Under the pieces are notes generated by a model. That model had not been told where the DNA came from. It ran no database searches and worked only from the letters and a program-made list of their open reading frames with translations. From the NCBI GenBank assembly GCA_017428325.1, contig JAFRRA010000006.1:463249-527248 (forward strand): a DNA stretch of 64,000 bases, given 5' to 3'. Below, one piece after another: positions 8,059 through 16,026 of this stretch. How positions within the stretch are numbered: position 1 is the first letter of the stretch; each line of letters begins with the position of its first letter. Source of the stretch: Bacteroidales bacterium (GTDB lineage Bacteria > Bacteroidota > Bacteroidia > Bacteroidales > UBA932). Made by a program: the position numbers and the translations under genes.

Positions 8059-9492
8059 ATGAAACTCAAGAAATTTTTATGCACAGTCCTGCCGCTGGCT
8101 CTTCTGGCGGCTATTCTTGTTTCAATAATATGCTCCTGCTCCGCCGCAAAGGGAACGCAGGAGTCTCAAACAAGAGACCCGTTCCGTCCGGACTATCTTT
8201 GGGCTTATGACGGAACCATCCAGCCGGGAGCGGCCTCCATCGGCGAATATCTTCCTTTGCTTGAGGGCAAGAGGGTGTGCCTTCTTTCAAACCAGACCGG
8301 CATAATGCTCAAGAAAGGCAAGGAAATCCCTATGGAACTTCTTGTCAGCGACGGAATGGACGCCATGGACAAGATGCCTATGGACATATACACCCACGTG
8401 CTGGACACTCTCCTGAGCCTGGACATAAACGTTGTCTGCCTCATGAGCCCGGAACACGGTTTCAGGGGAACGGCCGATGCCGGAGAACATGTTTCCAGCA
8501 GCGTGGACAAAAGGACAGGTATACCTATCCGTTCCCTCTATGGGGCAAAGATGACGGACGGGGAGCTTATGGAAGGCTTTGACATAATGCTCTTCGACCT
8601 TCAGGATGTCGGGGTGAGATTCTACACATATTATGTGACGATGATAAAGATGATGGGCAAATGTGCCGAATACAATATCCCGTTCATCGTCCTGGACAGG
8701 CCAAATCCTATCGGATGGGTCACAGACGGACCTCTGCTGGACCGCAAGTTCAAAAGCGGGGTCGGCGGACTTCCGATACCTGCCGCCCACGGAATGACAA
8801 TGGGAGAACTTGCCTATATGGCAAACGAGAAAGGCTGGCTGAGGTTCAACTCCAAAGAAACCTGGGAGCCGGACAATAGCCTGAAATGCGACCTGACAGT
8901 TATCAAATGCAGGAATTACACGAGGAAATCCCATTACCGCCTGCCAGTGAAACCGTCTCCGAACCTTCCTACCATGCGCAGCGTTTATCTTTATCCTTCA
9001 ACCTGCTATTTTGAGGGCACCAGGATCAGCCTGGGCAGGGGAACAGCCGATCCGTTCCAGATTTACGGGGCTCCGGACATGTCAACCACATCGTTCCAGG
9101 GAAGAAGTCCTTACGGCACAGACACGAGAGTTCCCGCAGAATACAAGTTCACTCCAAGAAGCGTTGCCGGAGCCAAGAATCCTCCTCTGCTGGACAAGGA
9201 ATGCACGGGAGTCAGCCTCACAGGCATACCTGTCAACCGCATCTGCGACGGCAAGATAAACCTCACTTACATCATCGATGCCTACATCGGCTGCGGCAGC
9301 ACCGGAGACGAGTTCTTCAACCGCGCGTTCGAGCTTGAGATCGGACAGGCCTGGGTTAGGAACACCATCAAGGAGAAGGCTTCCAACCAGGGATGCAATG
9401 CCGGCAAACTCGCCAGGGAACTACAGGACGGATGGCAGAAAGACGTAAAGGCTTTCAAAAAAGAAAGAGCCCCTTACCTGATGTACAGATAA
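8059..9492 (+). CDS. DUF1343 / NamZ-type exo-beta-N-acetylmuramidase lipoprotein
   Basis: A 477-residue protein with a lipoprotein-like leader (IICSCS near residue 26). It carries the DUF1343 signatures VCLLSNQTG, MSPEHGFRG, LFDLQDVGVRFYTYY and VLDRPNPIG in order. Characterised DUF1343 proteins (NamZ) release terminal N-acetylmuramic acid from peptidoglycan fragments; the His/Glu of PEHG lie in the active-site region. The gene follows waaA by 24 bp and could be co-transcribed. Function is assigned by family. Confidence 0.87.
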   Translation: MKLKKFLCTVLPLALLAAILVSIICSCSAAKGTQESQTRDPFRPDYLWAYDGTIQPGAASIGEYLPLLEGKRVCLLSNQTGIMLKKGKEIPMELLVSDGMDAMDKMPMDIYTHVLDTLLSLDINVVCLMSPEHGFRGTADAGEHVSSSVDKRTGIPIRSLYGAKMTDGELMEGFDIMLFDLQDVGVRFYTYYVTMIKMMGKCAEYNIPFIVLDRPNPIGWVTDGPLLDRKFKSGVGGLPIPAAHGMTMGELAYMANEKGWLRFNSKETWEPDNSLKCDLTVIKCRNYTRKSHYRLPVKPSPNLPTMRSVYLYPSTCYFEGTRISLGRGTADPFQIYGAPDMSTTSFQGRSPYGTDTRVPAEYKFTPRSVAGAKNPPLLDKECTGVSLTGIPVNRICDGKINLTYIIDAYIGCGSTGDEFFNRAFELEIGQAWVRNTIKEKASNQGCNAGKLARELQDGWQKDVKAFKKERAPYLMYR

Positions 9493-9519
9493 AGGGCCTG
9501 TCCTTACGGCAATAAGCCG

Positions 9520-10035
9520 TTATCTCGGCATTTCCCAGAGTTCCAGGTCTGAGATATCGCGGCCTTCCACCTTAAAGCGGAGGGCCGTCCTTACGTTATG
9601 AAAACCCATTATTCCGCAGGCTCCCGGATTCATTGTCATCATCATCCTTTCCGGTTCAGAGACGCAGAAATGATGCGGGTCGTTCATCACTTTCAGGATG
9701 TGGGAGTGCCCGCAGAAAAAGATATCCGGCTTTATATGGTCTATGAGTGAGAAAGCCTTATAGTCGTATCTTCCCGGATAGCCTCCGATATGTATCATAA
9801 GGCAGTTCAGGTCTTCAAGTCTGAAAGACTGGTAAAGCGGAACTTCCATACGGATATCCTGGTCGTCACAGTTGCCGTAGACACCTATGACGGGCTTGAA
9901 ATCCTTTACCTCGTCAAGGGTGTGGACGCTGCCCCAGTCACCGCAGTGAAGGACGACATCCACATCGCCGAGGAAATCTTTCAGATCCTTTGAAAAAGTG
10001 CCGTGAGTGTCTGATATGAGTCCGACTTTTTTCAT
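9520..10035 (-). CDS. YfcE/MJ0936-type metallophosphoesterase
   Basis: A 171-residue calcineurin-like phosphoesterase. The metal-binding motifs are complete and in order: ISDTHG near residue 7, VLHCGDWG near 30, GNCDD near 56 and FFCGHSHI near 108. Small proteins of this family hydrolyse phosphodiesters in vitro and their cellular substrate is usually unknown. It lies 6 bp downstream of the M13 peptidase gene on the same strand, making it the likely last gene of the KS-ACP-ligase-peptidase operon. Confidence 0.88.
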   Translation of the reverse strand: MKKVGLISDTHGTFSKDLKDFLGDVDVVLHCGDWGSVHTLDEVKDFKPVIGVYGNCDDQDIRMEVPLYQSFRLEDLNCLMIHIGGYPGRYDYKAFSLIDHIKPDIFFCGHSHILKVMNDPHHFCVSEPERMMMTMNPGACGIMGFHNVRTALRFKVEGRDISDLELWEMPR

Positions 10036-10041
10036 CCGGTA

Positions 10042-12075
10042 TTACCAGATCCTGGCTCTCTTTTCAGGAGCAAGGTAGAGCTTGTCTCCCTCCTTGATAT
10101 TGAAAGCCTCGTACCACTCGTCAATCTGTGGAAGGGCGCCGTTAACCCTGAAACGGGCGTTGGAGTGAGGGTCGTTCATAACCTGGTTGCGCAGATATTC
10201 ATCCCTGAAATTTGAGGCCCAGATGAAGCCGAAGGAGATGAAGAATCTCTGCTCCGGAGTGAAACCGTCTTTCTCTCCCAGAGGGTTCTGCTTCATTGCG
10301 TTCTGGAATGCCTGGTATGCTATGTGCAGACCACCGTTGTCTCCGATGTTTTCTCCGAGCGTAAGTTTTCCGTTGATGTTCACGCCAGGCAGAACTTCCA
10401 GGGTGCTGAAATAGTCTTCCAGAACCTTGGTCCTTTCGTCAAACTTGGTCTTGTCTTCCACTGTCCACCAGTTGCGCATGTTACCGTCCTTGTCGAACAG
10501 GCTTCCCTGGTCGTCAAAGCCATGGCTCATCTCGTGGCCGATTACCACACCGATTGCTCCATAGTTTGCGGCATCGTCTGCCTCAGGGTTAAAGAACGGA
10601 GGCTGGAGAATACCTGCAGGGAAGCAGATCTCGTTAGTTGTAGGGTTGTAGTAGGCGTTGATGGTCTGAGGAGTCATCAGCCATTCAGTCTTGTCAACAG
10701 GCTTTCCGACCTTGCGGTCAATCATATCAGCGATATAGAACTCAGAAGCGTTGCACATGTTCTCATAGTAGGACAGTGTGTCGTCGATTACAAGCTTTGA
10801 GTAGTCTCTCCAGGTGTCAGGATAGCCAATCTTGACATAGAAAGTGGAGAGTTTGTCGTAAGCCTGCTGCTTGGTGCTGTCGCTCATCCAGTCAAGCTGC
10901 TCGATTCTCTGGTGCAGAGCGTCTTTGAGGTTGTTCACAAGGGTGAGCATACGCTGCTTGCTGCTCTCAGGGAAATATTTTTCAACATAGAGTTTTCCCA
11001 CAGGCATTCCGAGCACACCGTTAACGGCGCCGACCGCTCTCTTCCATCTAGGCTTGTCTTCCTGAGCTCCGGAAAGTACCTTGTTTAACTCGAAGGCCAC
11101 AGAACGGAAATCATCGCTAAGCATGCTGGTGGCACCGTAAACGACCCCCAGTTCAGCATAGTCCTTCAGAGCCTGGAGAGGTACTTCATTCAGGATCCTT
11201 TCAACTTCCTTTAGCTGGTCAGGCTGTCCTACGGAAATGGAATCGATTGCAGGATATCCGATGCCGCTGAGAACTTCATCCCACATGATGCCGGGATAAT
11301 ACTTCTTGAGATCGGCATAGCTCATCTTGTGGAAATTATTCGGGATGTCGCGGAGCTCGGTCCTTGACTTGGACGCCCTGGCAATCCTGTACTCAATGGA
11401 AAGGATGTTCTCCATCTTGGCCCTAGCCTCGTCCTCTGTGCAGCCAATCATTGTGAACAGCTTGCAGATGAGGGTCTTGTAAGCTTCCAGAATCTTCTTG
11501 GAGGCCTCGTCGTCGTTCAGATAATAGTCTTTGTTTCCAAGTCCCAGGCCGCCCTGATATGTCTGTACAAGATTCTGGGACGCGTCTGAAAGGTCCGCGT
11601 CGCAGTAGATGCTGAACATTGCAATGTCCACGCCCTTCTTTCCCAGAACGGCATTCGCTATCTGGTACTCTTCACGGTTTGAGATATTGCGTACATATTC
11701 CAGGTCCTTCATGATAGGCTTGTAGCCATCCTCGTTCCTCTTGACGGAGTCCATAGCCATACGGTAGATACTTCCGATTTTCTGGCCGAGGGTTCCCTTC
11801 TCCTGTGGATTATTGGCGTATTCTTCGAACATTTCCTTGAGCTGAAGCTCGTTGTTGTCTGCAAGGACATTGAACTGTCCGAAACTTGAATACTCCGGTT
11901 TCAGCGGATTGGCTTTCATCCATCCGCCTCCTGCAAATTCGTAGAAGTCCTCGCCAGGGGCGATGGAATCAATCATATTGGCTTTGTCCAGGCCGGAAGT
12001 GAGCTTCCCGCCTCCTGTGCATCCTGCGGTCATAGCCGCTAAACAGATCGCTGAGATCATAATTTTGATTTTCAT
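10042..12075 (-). CDS. M13-family metallopeptidase lipoprotein (PepO/neprilysin-like)
   Basis: A 677-residue secreted zinc endopeptidase. Leader MKIKIMISAICLAAMTAGC carries a lipobox (TAGC). The substrate-binding NAYYNP motif is followed by EICFPAGILQPPFF, the zinc site VIGHEMSHGFDD and the third-ligand motif ENIGDNGGL, all intact. Its start overlaps the stop of the AMP-ligase gene by 4 bp, so it is translationally coupled to the acyl-assembly cluster. M13 enzymes cleave small peptides outside the cell membrane. Whether the coupling reflects shared function is unknown. Confidence 0.93.
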   Translation of the reverse strand: MKIKIMISAICLAAMTAGCTGGGKLTSGLDKANMIDSIAPGEDFYEFAGGGWMKANPLKPEYSSFGQFNVLADNNELQLKEMFEEYANNPQEKGTLGQKIGSIYRMAMDSVKRNEDGYKPIMKDLEYVRNISNREEYQIANAVLGKKGVDIAMFSIYCDADLSDASQNLVQTYQGGLGLGNKDYYLNDDEASKKILEAYKTLICKLFTMIGCTEDEARAKMENILSIEYRIARASKSRTELRDIPNNFHKMSYADLKKYYPGIMWDEVLSGIGYPAIDSISVGQPDQLKEVERILNEVPLQALKDYAELGVVYGATSMLSDDFRSVAFELNKVLSGAQEDKPRWKRAVGAVNGVLGMPVGKLYVEKYFPESSKQRMLTLVNNLKDALHQRIEQLDWMSDSTKQQAYDKLSTFYVKIGYPDTWRDYSKLVIDDTLSYYENMCNASEFYIADMIDRKVGKPVDKTEWLMTPQTINAYYNPTTNEICFPAGILQPPFFNPEADDAANYGAIGVVIGHEMSHGFDDQGSLFDKDGNMRNWWTVEDKTKFDERTKVLEDYFSTLEVLPGVNINGKLTLGENIGDNGGLHIAYQAFQNAMKQNPLGEKDGFTPEQRFFISFGFIWASNFRDEYLRNQVMNDPHSNARFRVNGALPQIDEWYEAFNIKEGDKLYLAPEKRARIW

Positions 12076-13385
12076 ATTTTTTGTGAATTATAAAATTTTC
12101 TGTCAAGCTTGCCGTTGTAGGTCCGTTTGATTTCACTTTCCTGACGATACAGAAGCGGCACCTTGTATATTTCCAGCCTTTCCTTCAGGTGACGGGCCAG
12201 AGACTGCCTGTCAAGGGCAAGTCCCTCTTCGAGAACTACAATCAGTTTCAGGGCCATTCCCGTGATAGGGTGAGGGGTTCCGACACAGATGCAGTCCTTG
12301 ATTCCGTGGTAAGACATCGCGGCATCTTCCACCTCCGAAGGGGAAACCTTGAAGCCCCCGACGTTTATCACATCGCTTTCCCGTCCTTTCAGACGGATTC
12401 TTCCCGCCTCGTCCAGCTCGGCGATGTCTGAAGTGTATATAGTGTTGTCTTTCAGAATGGTGGCCGTAAGTTCCCGATCGTTGACATAGCCGCTCATAAG
12501 CGTGTCCCCCTGGCAGGAAATCTTGCTTTCATCCGTTATTGTCACTTTTGAATGGCTCATAGGCCTGCCAAGGCATCCGGGAATGCATTCCCCGTCGTTG
12601 AAATTGTATGTGGAGATTATTCCTGTTTCAGTTGAGGCGTAAGTGTTGTAGAGCCTGGTCTTCGGCAGGACCTCGCAGAGCCTCAGCATATCCGAGTGAG
12701 CCAGAGGGGCGGCGCCGGATTCAATGAAGTCTATCTTGCCGGCATATTGGGAGAGCCTTTCTCCGCTGAACATAAGCAGCATGCGTATGGTAGCCGGCAC
12801 AAAGAACGTCGCAACCTTTTCTGCGGGGTAATCAAGGGCCTCAAAGAATTTCTCCAGGTCTTTCATTCCCTCCAGGATGTAGAGGGTGGCTCCCTGCATC
12901 GTCACCGGGAATATCTTTGAAAGGCTGCCGATATGGTTAAGCGGTCCGCTTATAATGAAAAGAAGGTTGTGCGAGAAGCCCTGTCCCTCAATCAGGTTTT
13001 CCGCATCGGCGATGATGGTCCTGTGGCTTATCATCACGCCCTTGGACTTTCCGGTAGTGCCTGTTGTGTATAGAATATCCGCTGTCCCTTCCGGAACCGT
13101 GCTGGAAGAAAGAAGTGAGGAAATCTCCCTGAAACGGCTTTCCGGAATATCCTTTTCAAGCGGGGCCGCCACAGCTCCAGCCTGGTGTATTGCAAAGTAT
13201 GTTACAATGAAATCAATGCTCTGCGAAGACCTGAAAGGCACAACCTGACCCTTTGAATAGGAGGCGGAGCGTTCAATGACTTTTTCCGACAGCTCCCTCC
13301 AGGTAATCTTCTCGCCGCCACAGATCGCCGCCATCTTCCCGGGATAGAGCCCGGCGTTTTTGTGCAGATAGTCTACAAGCCTCAT
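12072..13385 (-). CDS. AMP-dependent acyl/aryl ligase
   Basis: A 437-residue ANL-superfamily adenylating enzyme. Core motifs are in order: the P-loop TTGTTGKSKGV (about 108-118), NTYASTETG (about 246-254), YTSDIAELDEAGRIRLKGR (about 316-334) and NGKLDRK with the catalytic Lys near the C-terminus. Its start overlaps the stop of the acyl carrier protein gene by 4 bp, so the natural acceptor is probably that carrier protein rather than CoA. The substrate cannot be read from the sequence. It is somewhat shorter than typical acyl-CoA synthetases (about 500-550). Confidence 0.9.
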   Translation of the reverse strand: MRLVDYLHKNAGLYPGKMAAICGGEKITWRELSEKVIERSASYSKGQVVPFRSSQSIDFIVTYFAIHQAGAVAAPLEKDIPESRFREISSLLSSSTVPEGTADILYTTGTTGKSKGVMISHRTIIADAENLIEGQGFSHNLLFIISGPLNHIGSLSKIFPVTMQGATLYILEGMKDLEKFFEALDYPAEKVATFFVPATIRMLLMFSGERLSQYAGKIDFIESGAAPLAHSDMLRLCEVLPKTRLYNTYASTETGIISTYNFNDGECIPGCLGRPMSHSKVTITDESKISCQGDTLMSGYVNDRELTATILKDNTIYTSDIAELDEAGRIRLKGRESDVINVGGFKVSPSEVEDAAMSYHGIKDCICVGTPHPITGMALKLIVVLEEGLALDRQSLARHLKERLEIYKVPLLYRQESEIKRTYNGKLDRKFYNSQKI

Positions 13386-13609
13386 TTCTCAAGTTTGCTT
13401 TGCACCATAGCCGCCAGAGAATCCAGGGATTTCAGGTTTTTAGGAGTGGCGTCTTTTGCGTCCAGCTTTATGGAATACTCCTCTGAAAGTTTCAGCAATA
13501 TGGTGGCCACACCCAGGGAGTCCAGTTCCTTGAAAAGGAAATCGGAATCCAGGTCCACAAGCGGAAGGGCTTCTTCCAGAATCTCTCTAATTCTCTCTTT
13601 CATAATCAT
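13382..13609 (-). CDS. Acyl carrier protein
   Basis: A 75-residue carrier protein with the phosphopantetheine site ELDSLGVATILLKLSEEY, attachment Ser at about residue 31. It sits 5 bp after the ketoacyl-synthase stop and overlaps the ligase start by 4 bp. It is unlikely to be the fatty-acid-synthesis AcpP, which normally sits beside fabF; this looks like a dedicated carrier of the cluster. Confidence 0.9.
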   Translation of the reverse strand: MIMKERIREILEEALPLVDLDSDFLFKELDSLGVATILLKLSEEYSIKLDAKDATPKNLKSLDSLAAMVQSKLEK

Positions 13610-13614
13610 TTTCT

Positions 13615-15318
13615 TTACTCTTTCTCCGCGATGAACATATCCGCCTCAAAATCCTGTTCTGACGCACAGTCCAGCCACCCTGCGACGAAGCTCTCTGTGC
13701 CTTTGTCCAGCAGTGCAGACTTCAGGACTTTATCCATAATGCCTTCGTCTCTTTCCGGCAGTATATAAAAAGACGTTTCTCCGTTGTATTTGTTGCGGAT
13801 CGCTATTTCTCCTGTTGTTATGTTCGGAAGGGTATATACAAACAGGGAAGGGCTGGGGTAATAGTTGTCTTCTGCGATAGAATCCAGGTATTTGCGGTCT
13901 GTCATAATGGAAGACGACCGGTTAAACAGTATCACTGCCCTTGACTCTGTTCCGGTAAACCTTTCCTTTCCCTCTGCCATCAGAAGCAGTTCTGACGCGA
14001 TGAAGGCAAGACGGCTCAGAAGGTCCATCTTGAAGAACTGCGGATAGTTTCCCACCTTTTCCCTGTAGAGGGTGGAAAGAAGTTCCTTGCCTGATATTCC
14101 TTCCGGTAAAGCCACGGTCTTTCCGTCAACAATAACTTCAGAAGAGGTGACCTTTACCCTATGAGTCTTTCTGAAACCGATGGCCGGGATTGTCCTATCC
14201 GAATTATCCGCATCGCAACTTGCAAGAATAGCGGCATTTGCACCTCCGAATCCAGAAACGGTCTTTACAAAACACTTCTTTCCGCCAGCGGAAACAGAAT
14301 CCGGGCTGACTTTGACAGGAGAGCTTACACCAAGTTCTTCAAATCCCTTTGTTCCCAGGACAAGATTCTCTTCAAGGGACTTCATTGTTATGATAGTCTC
14401 CAGTATCCCTGCGGCTCCCAGCGTATGGCCGAAATAGCCCTTGAGACTGTTTGCCGGAATGTCTGTCAACCCTGCCCTTTCCAGCGCCACGCTTTCCATC
14501 TGGTCCATGAAAAGGGAAGATGTCCCGTGGGCGTTAACCAGAGCTAGTCGCTGAGGATTGCACCCGTCCATCACGTGTGAAATTGCAAGGAGGGCTCCAT
14601 CTCCCTTTGGAGACGGGGCTGTTGTGTTGTGGGCGTCGTTCCTTACCGCCCCAGATTCAATCCTCCAGCATTTTCCTTCAACGGGTACAGATGAAAGGAT
14701 AACGGTTGCGGCAGCTTCTCCCAGGTTCATCCCGCAGCGCTCTATGTCAAACGGACGGCAAGCCTCATCGCTGAGTGTCTTCAGCGCCTGGAATCCGGAA
14801 ATGATGAATTTTCCCAGGACATCCGCCCCGCAAACAATGGCATATTTAAAAGCTCCATTTTTCAGTAGCCTGGAAGCCAACACAATAGAGCTCAGCCCTG
14901 AAATGCAGGCATTACATACAACGATAGGTGTGGTTGTGATTCCCAGGTGGCGGCAAATCCTCTTTGCGCATTTTCCGGGAAGCAGGCGCTCGTCCTCACA
15001 CTCTTCAAGCAGCTCCACGTTTGCCTTGGTGGTCCCAAGCACAAAAACCACATCCTTTCCGCCAACGTCAAACTTTCCGCTTATGCTTTCCAGAGCGCCC
15101 TCCACAGATCTGCATACCAGGGATTCAAACCTGCTTAGACCTTCTATCCGAAGGCTTTCCCTATCCCCGTCGCTGAACAAAGAGGCGAATACCTTCTCTT
15201 CCAGACCTGGTATTGCATAAGGAGCCAGAGCGCTTTTACCGGACTTTACAGCCAGGTAATTCTGCCCAGAGGTCCTTCCCAAAGGAGAAATGATATTATC
15301 CGCAATCCTGAAAACCAT
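13615..15318 (-). CDS. Beta-ketoacyl synthase fused to a second synthase-like domain
   Basis: A 567-residue protein. Residues 1-370 form a KS with an intact Cys-His-His triad: Cys138 (CNACISG), His264 (NAHGTS) and His298 (GYFGHTLGAAG). Residues about 410-555 form an additional domain with KMDLLSRLAFIASELLL and PSPSLFVYTLPNITTGEIAIR, resembling the short ketoacyl-synthase-N-like proteins (PF13723 type, from memory) that are separate genes in flexirubin and aryl-polyene clusters. This second domain lacks a catalytic Cys. FabF-type enzymes are about 415 residues, so the fusion is real extra sequence. The gene heads an operon with ACP, ligase and M13 peptidase. The product is unknown. Confidence 0.85.
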   Translation of the reverse strand: MVFRIADNIISPLGRTSGQNYLAVKSGKSALAPYAIPGLEEKVFASLFSDGDRESLRIEGLSRFESLVCRSVEGALESISGKFDVGGKDVVFVLGTTKANVELLEECEDERLLPGKCAKRICRHLGITTTPIVVCNACISGLSSIVLASRLLKNGAFKYAIVCGADVLGKFIISGFQALKTLSDEACRPFDIERCGMNLGEAAATVILSSVPVEGKCWRIESGAVRNDAHNTTAPSPKGDGALLAISHVMDGCNPQRLALVNAHGTSSLFMDQMESVALERAGLTDIPANSLKGYFGHTLGAAGILETIITMKSLEENLVLGTKGFEELGVSSPVKVSPDSVSAGGKKCFVKTVSGFGGANAAILASCDADNSDRTIPAIGFRKTHRVKVTSSEVIVDGKTVALPEGISGKELLSTLYREKVGNYPQFFKMDLLSRLAFIASELLLMAEGKERFTGTESRAVILFNRSSSIMTDRKYLDSIAEDNYYPSPSLFVYTLPNITTGEIAIRNKYNGETSFYILPERDEGIMDKVLKSALLDKGTESFVAGWLDCASEQDFEADMFIAEKE

Positions 15319-15372
15319 ATAGATTGCGAAAATACAAAAAATAACCCAACGCCGTTCAACGGCAAAGGTCTG

Positions 15373-15780
15373 TCAGATAAGGGATGCTGCTAGAAGCTGT
15401 CTGCCGATTTTATGGAGAGCCTCTTCGATTCTCATCACCTGTTTTTTGGAAATGTAGTAATCTCCCTTCTTGTAATGCCTGAGAAGCGAGGCGTTTATGC
15501 CTGAGACCTTTGCGAATTTTGAGATATTGATATAGTCCAGTTCGTTGAAAATGGAAGCCACATCGTACTTGTATTCGAAAGTCGGATTAATCAGCTCCTT
15601 TGGCACTTCCTCGTTGTCGTCAATGTAACTTTCAACAATTTCTTTCAGACTATTGTCGAAGTCTTCCTTGGCTTCCTCTATTGTTTTACCGTCTCCCCAT
15701 ACCACACAGCATTTAAGATTATCCGCAAACATTCCGAAAGTGCCATCTTTACCCTTTTCTATAATAACCCGTATTTTCAT
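15373..15780 (-). CDS. hicB: HicB-like antitoxin
   Basis: A 135-residue protein. The N-terminal half (MKIRVIIEKGKDGTFGMFAD..., with GKTIEEAKEDFDNSL) is the partial RNase-H fold of HicB. The C-terminal half (INISKFAKVSGINASLLRHYKKG) is an XRE-like helix-turn-helix for binding its own promoter. It is 8 bp downstream of hicA, giving the usual toxin-first order. HicB neutralises HicA and autorepresses the pair. A GCCGTT-GAACGGC-type hairpin just after its stop (15347-15362 region) may terminate the operon. Confidence 0.87.
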   Translation of the reverse strand: MKIRVIIEKGKDGTFGMFADNLKCCVVWGDGKTIEEAKEDFDNSLKEIVESYIDDNEEVPKELINPTFEYKYDVASIFNELDYINISKFAKVSGINASLLRHYKKGDYYISKKQVMRIEEALHKIGRQLLAASLI

Positions 15781-15788
15781 AAAACCAA

Positions 15789-15989
15789 TTATTTGCCGTG
15801 ATTCAATCTCTTTAAAAGTTTCCTTGCGAGGGAATGCCTTATTTCCTGCCCTTGGTGACGTTCAACAAGCAATCTTTCCTTTGTTTCCCGATGTTCATAA
15901 AGATCATGTCGTTTCCCATGCCTTTTCAAAACAAATCCGCTTTCCTTGACAATTCTCAAAAATTCACTCCACTTCATCTCTTTCAGCAT
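15789..15989 (-). CDS. hicA: HicA-like mRNA interferase toxin
   Basis: A 66-residue dsRBD-like HicA protein. KWSEFLRIVKESGFVLKRHGKRHDLYEH carries the conserved catalytic His region (GKRHDLY; the family usually has GSHHxY/F), and the C-terminal QEIRHSLARKLLKRL matches the HicA end. Active HicA cleaves mRNA and tmRNA. The pair lies between a biosynthetic cluster and comM, a typical accessory insertion. Confidence 0.87.
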   Translation of the reverse strand: MLKEMKWSEFLRIVKESGFVLKRHGKRHDLYEHRETKERLLVERHQGQEIRHSLARKLLKRLNHGK

Positions 15990-16026
15990 TCAAATATGTT
16001 ACAAAAATGTGATATACGCAAATCTT

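Noticed and set aside
13615-15318. Calling the ketoacyl synthase FabF of primary fatty-acid synthesis
   Set aside because: It is about 150 residues too long, has a second synthase-like domain, and its neighbours are a ligase and a peptidase rather than fab genes.
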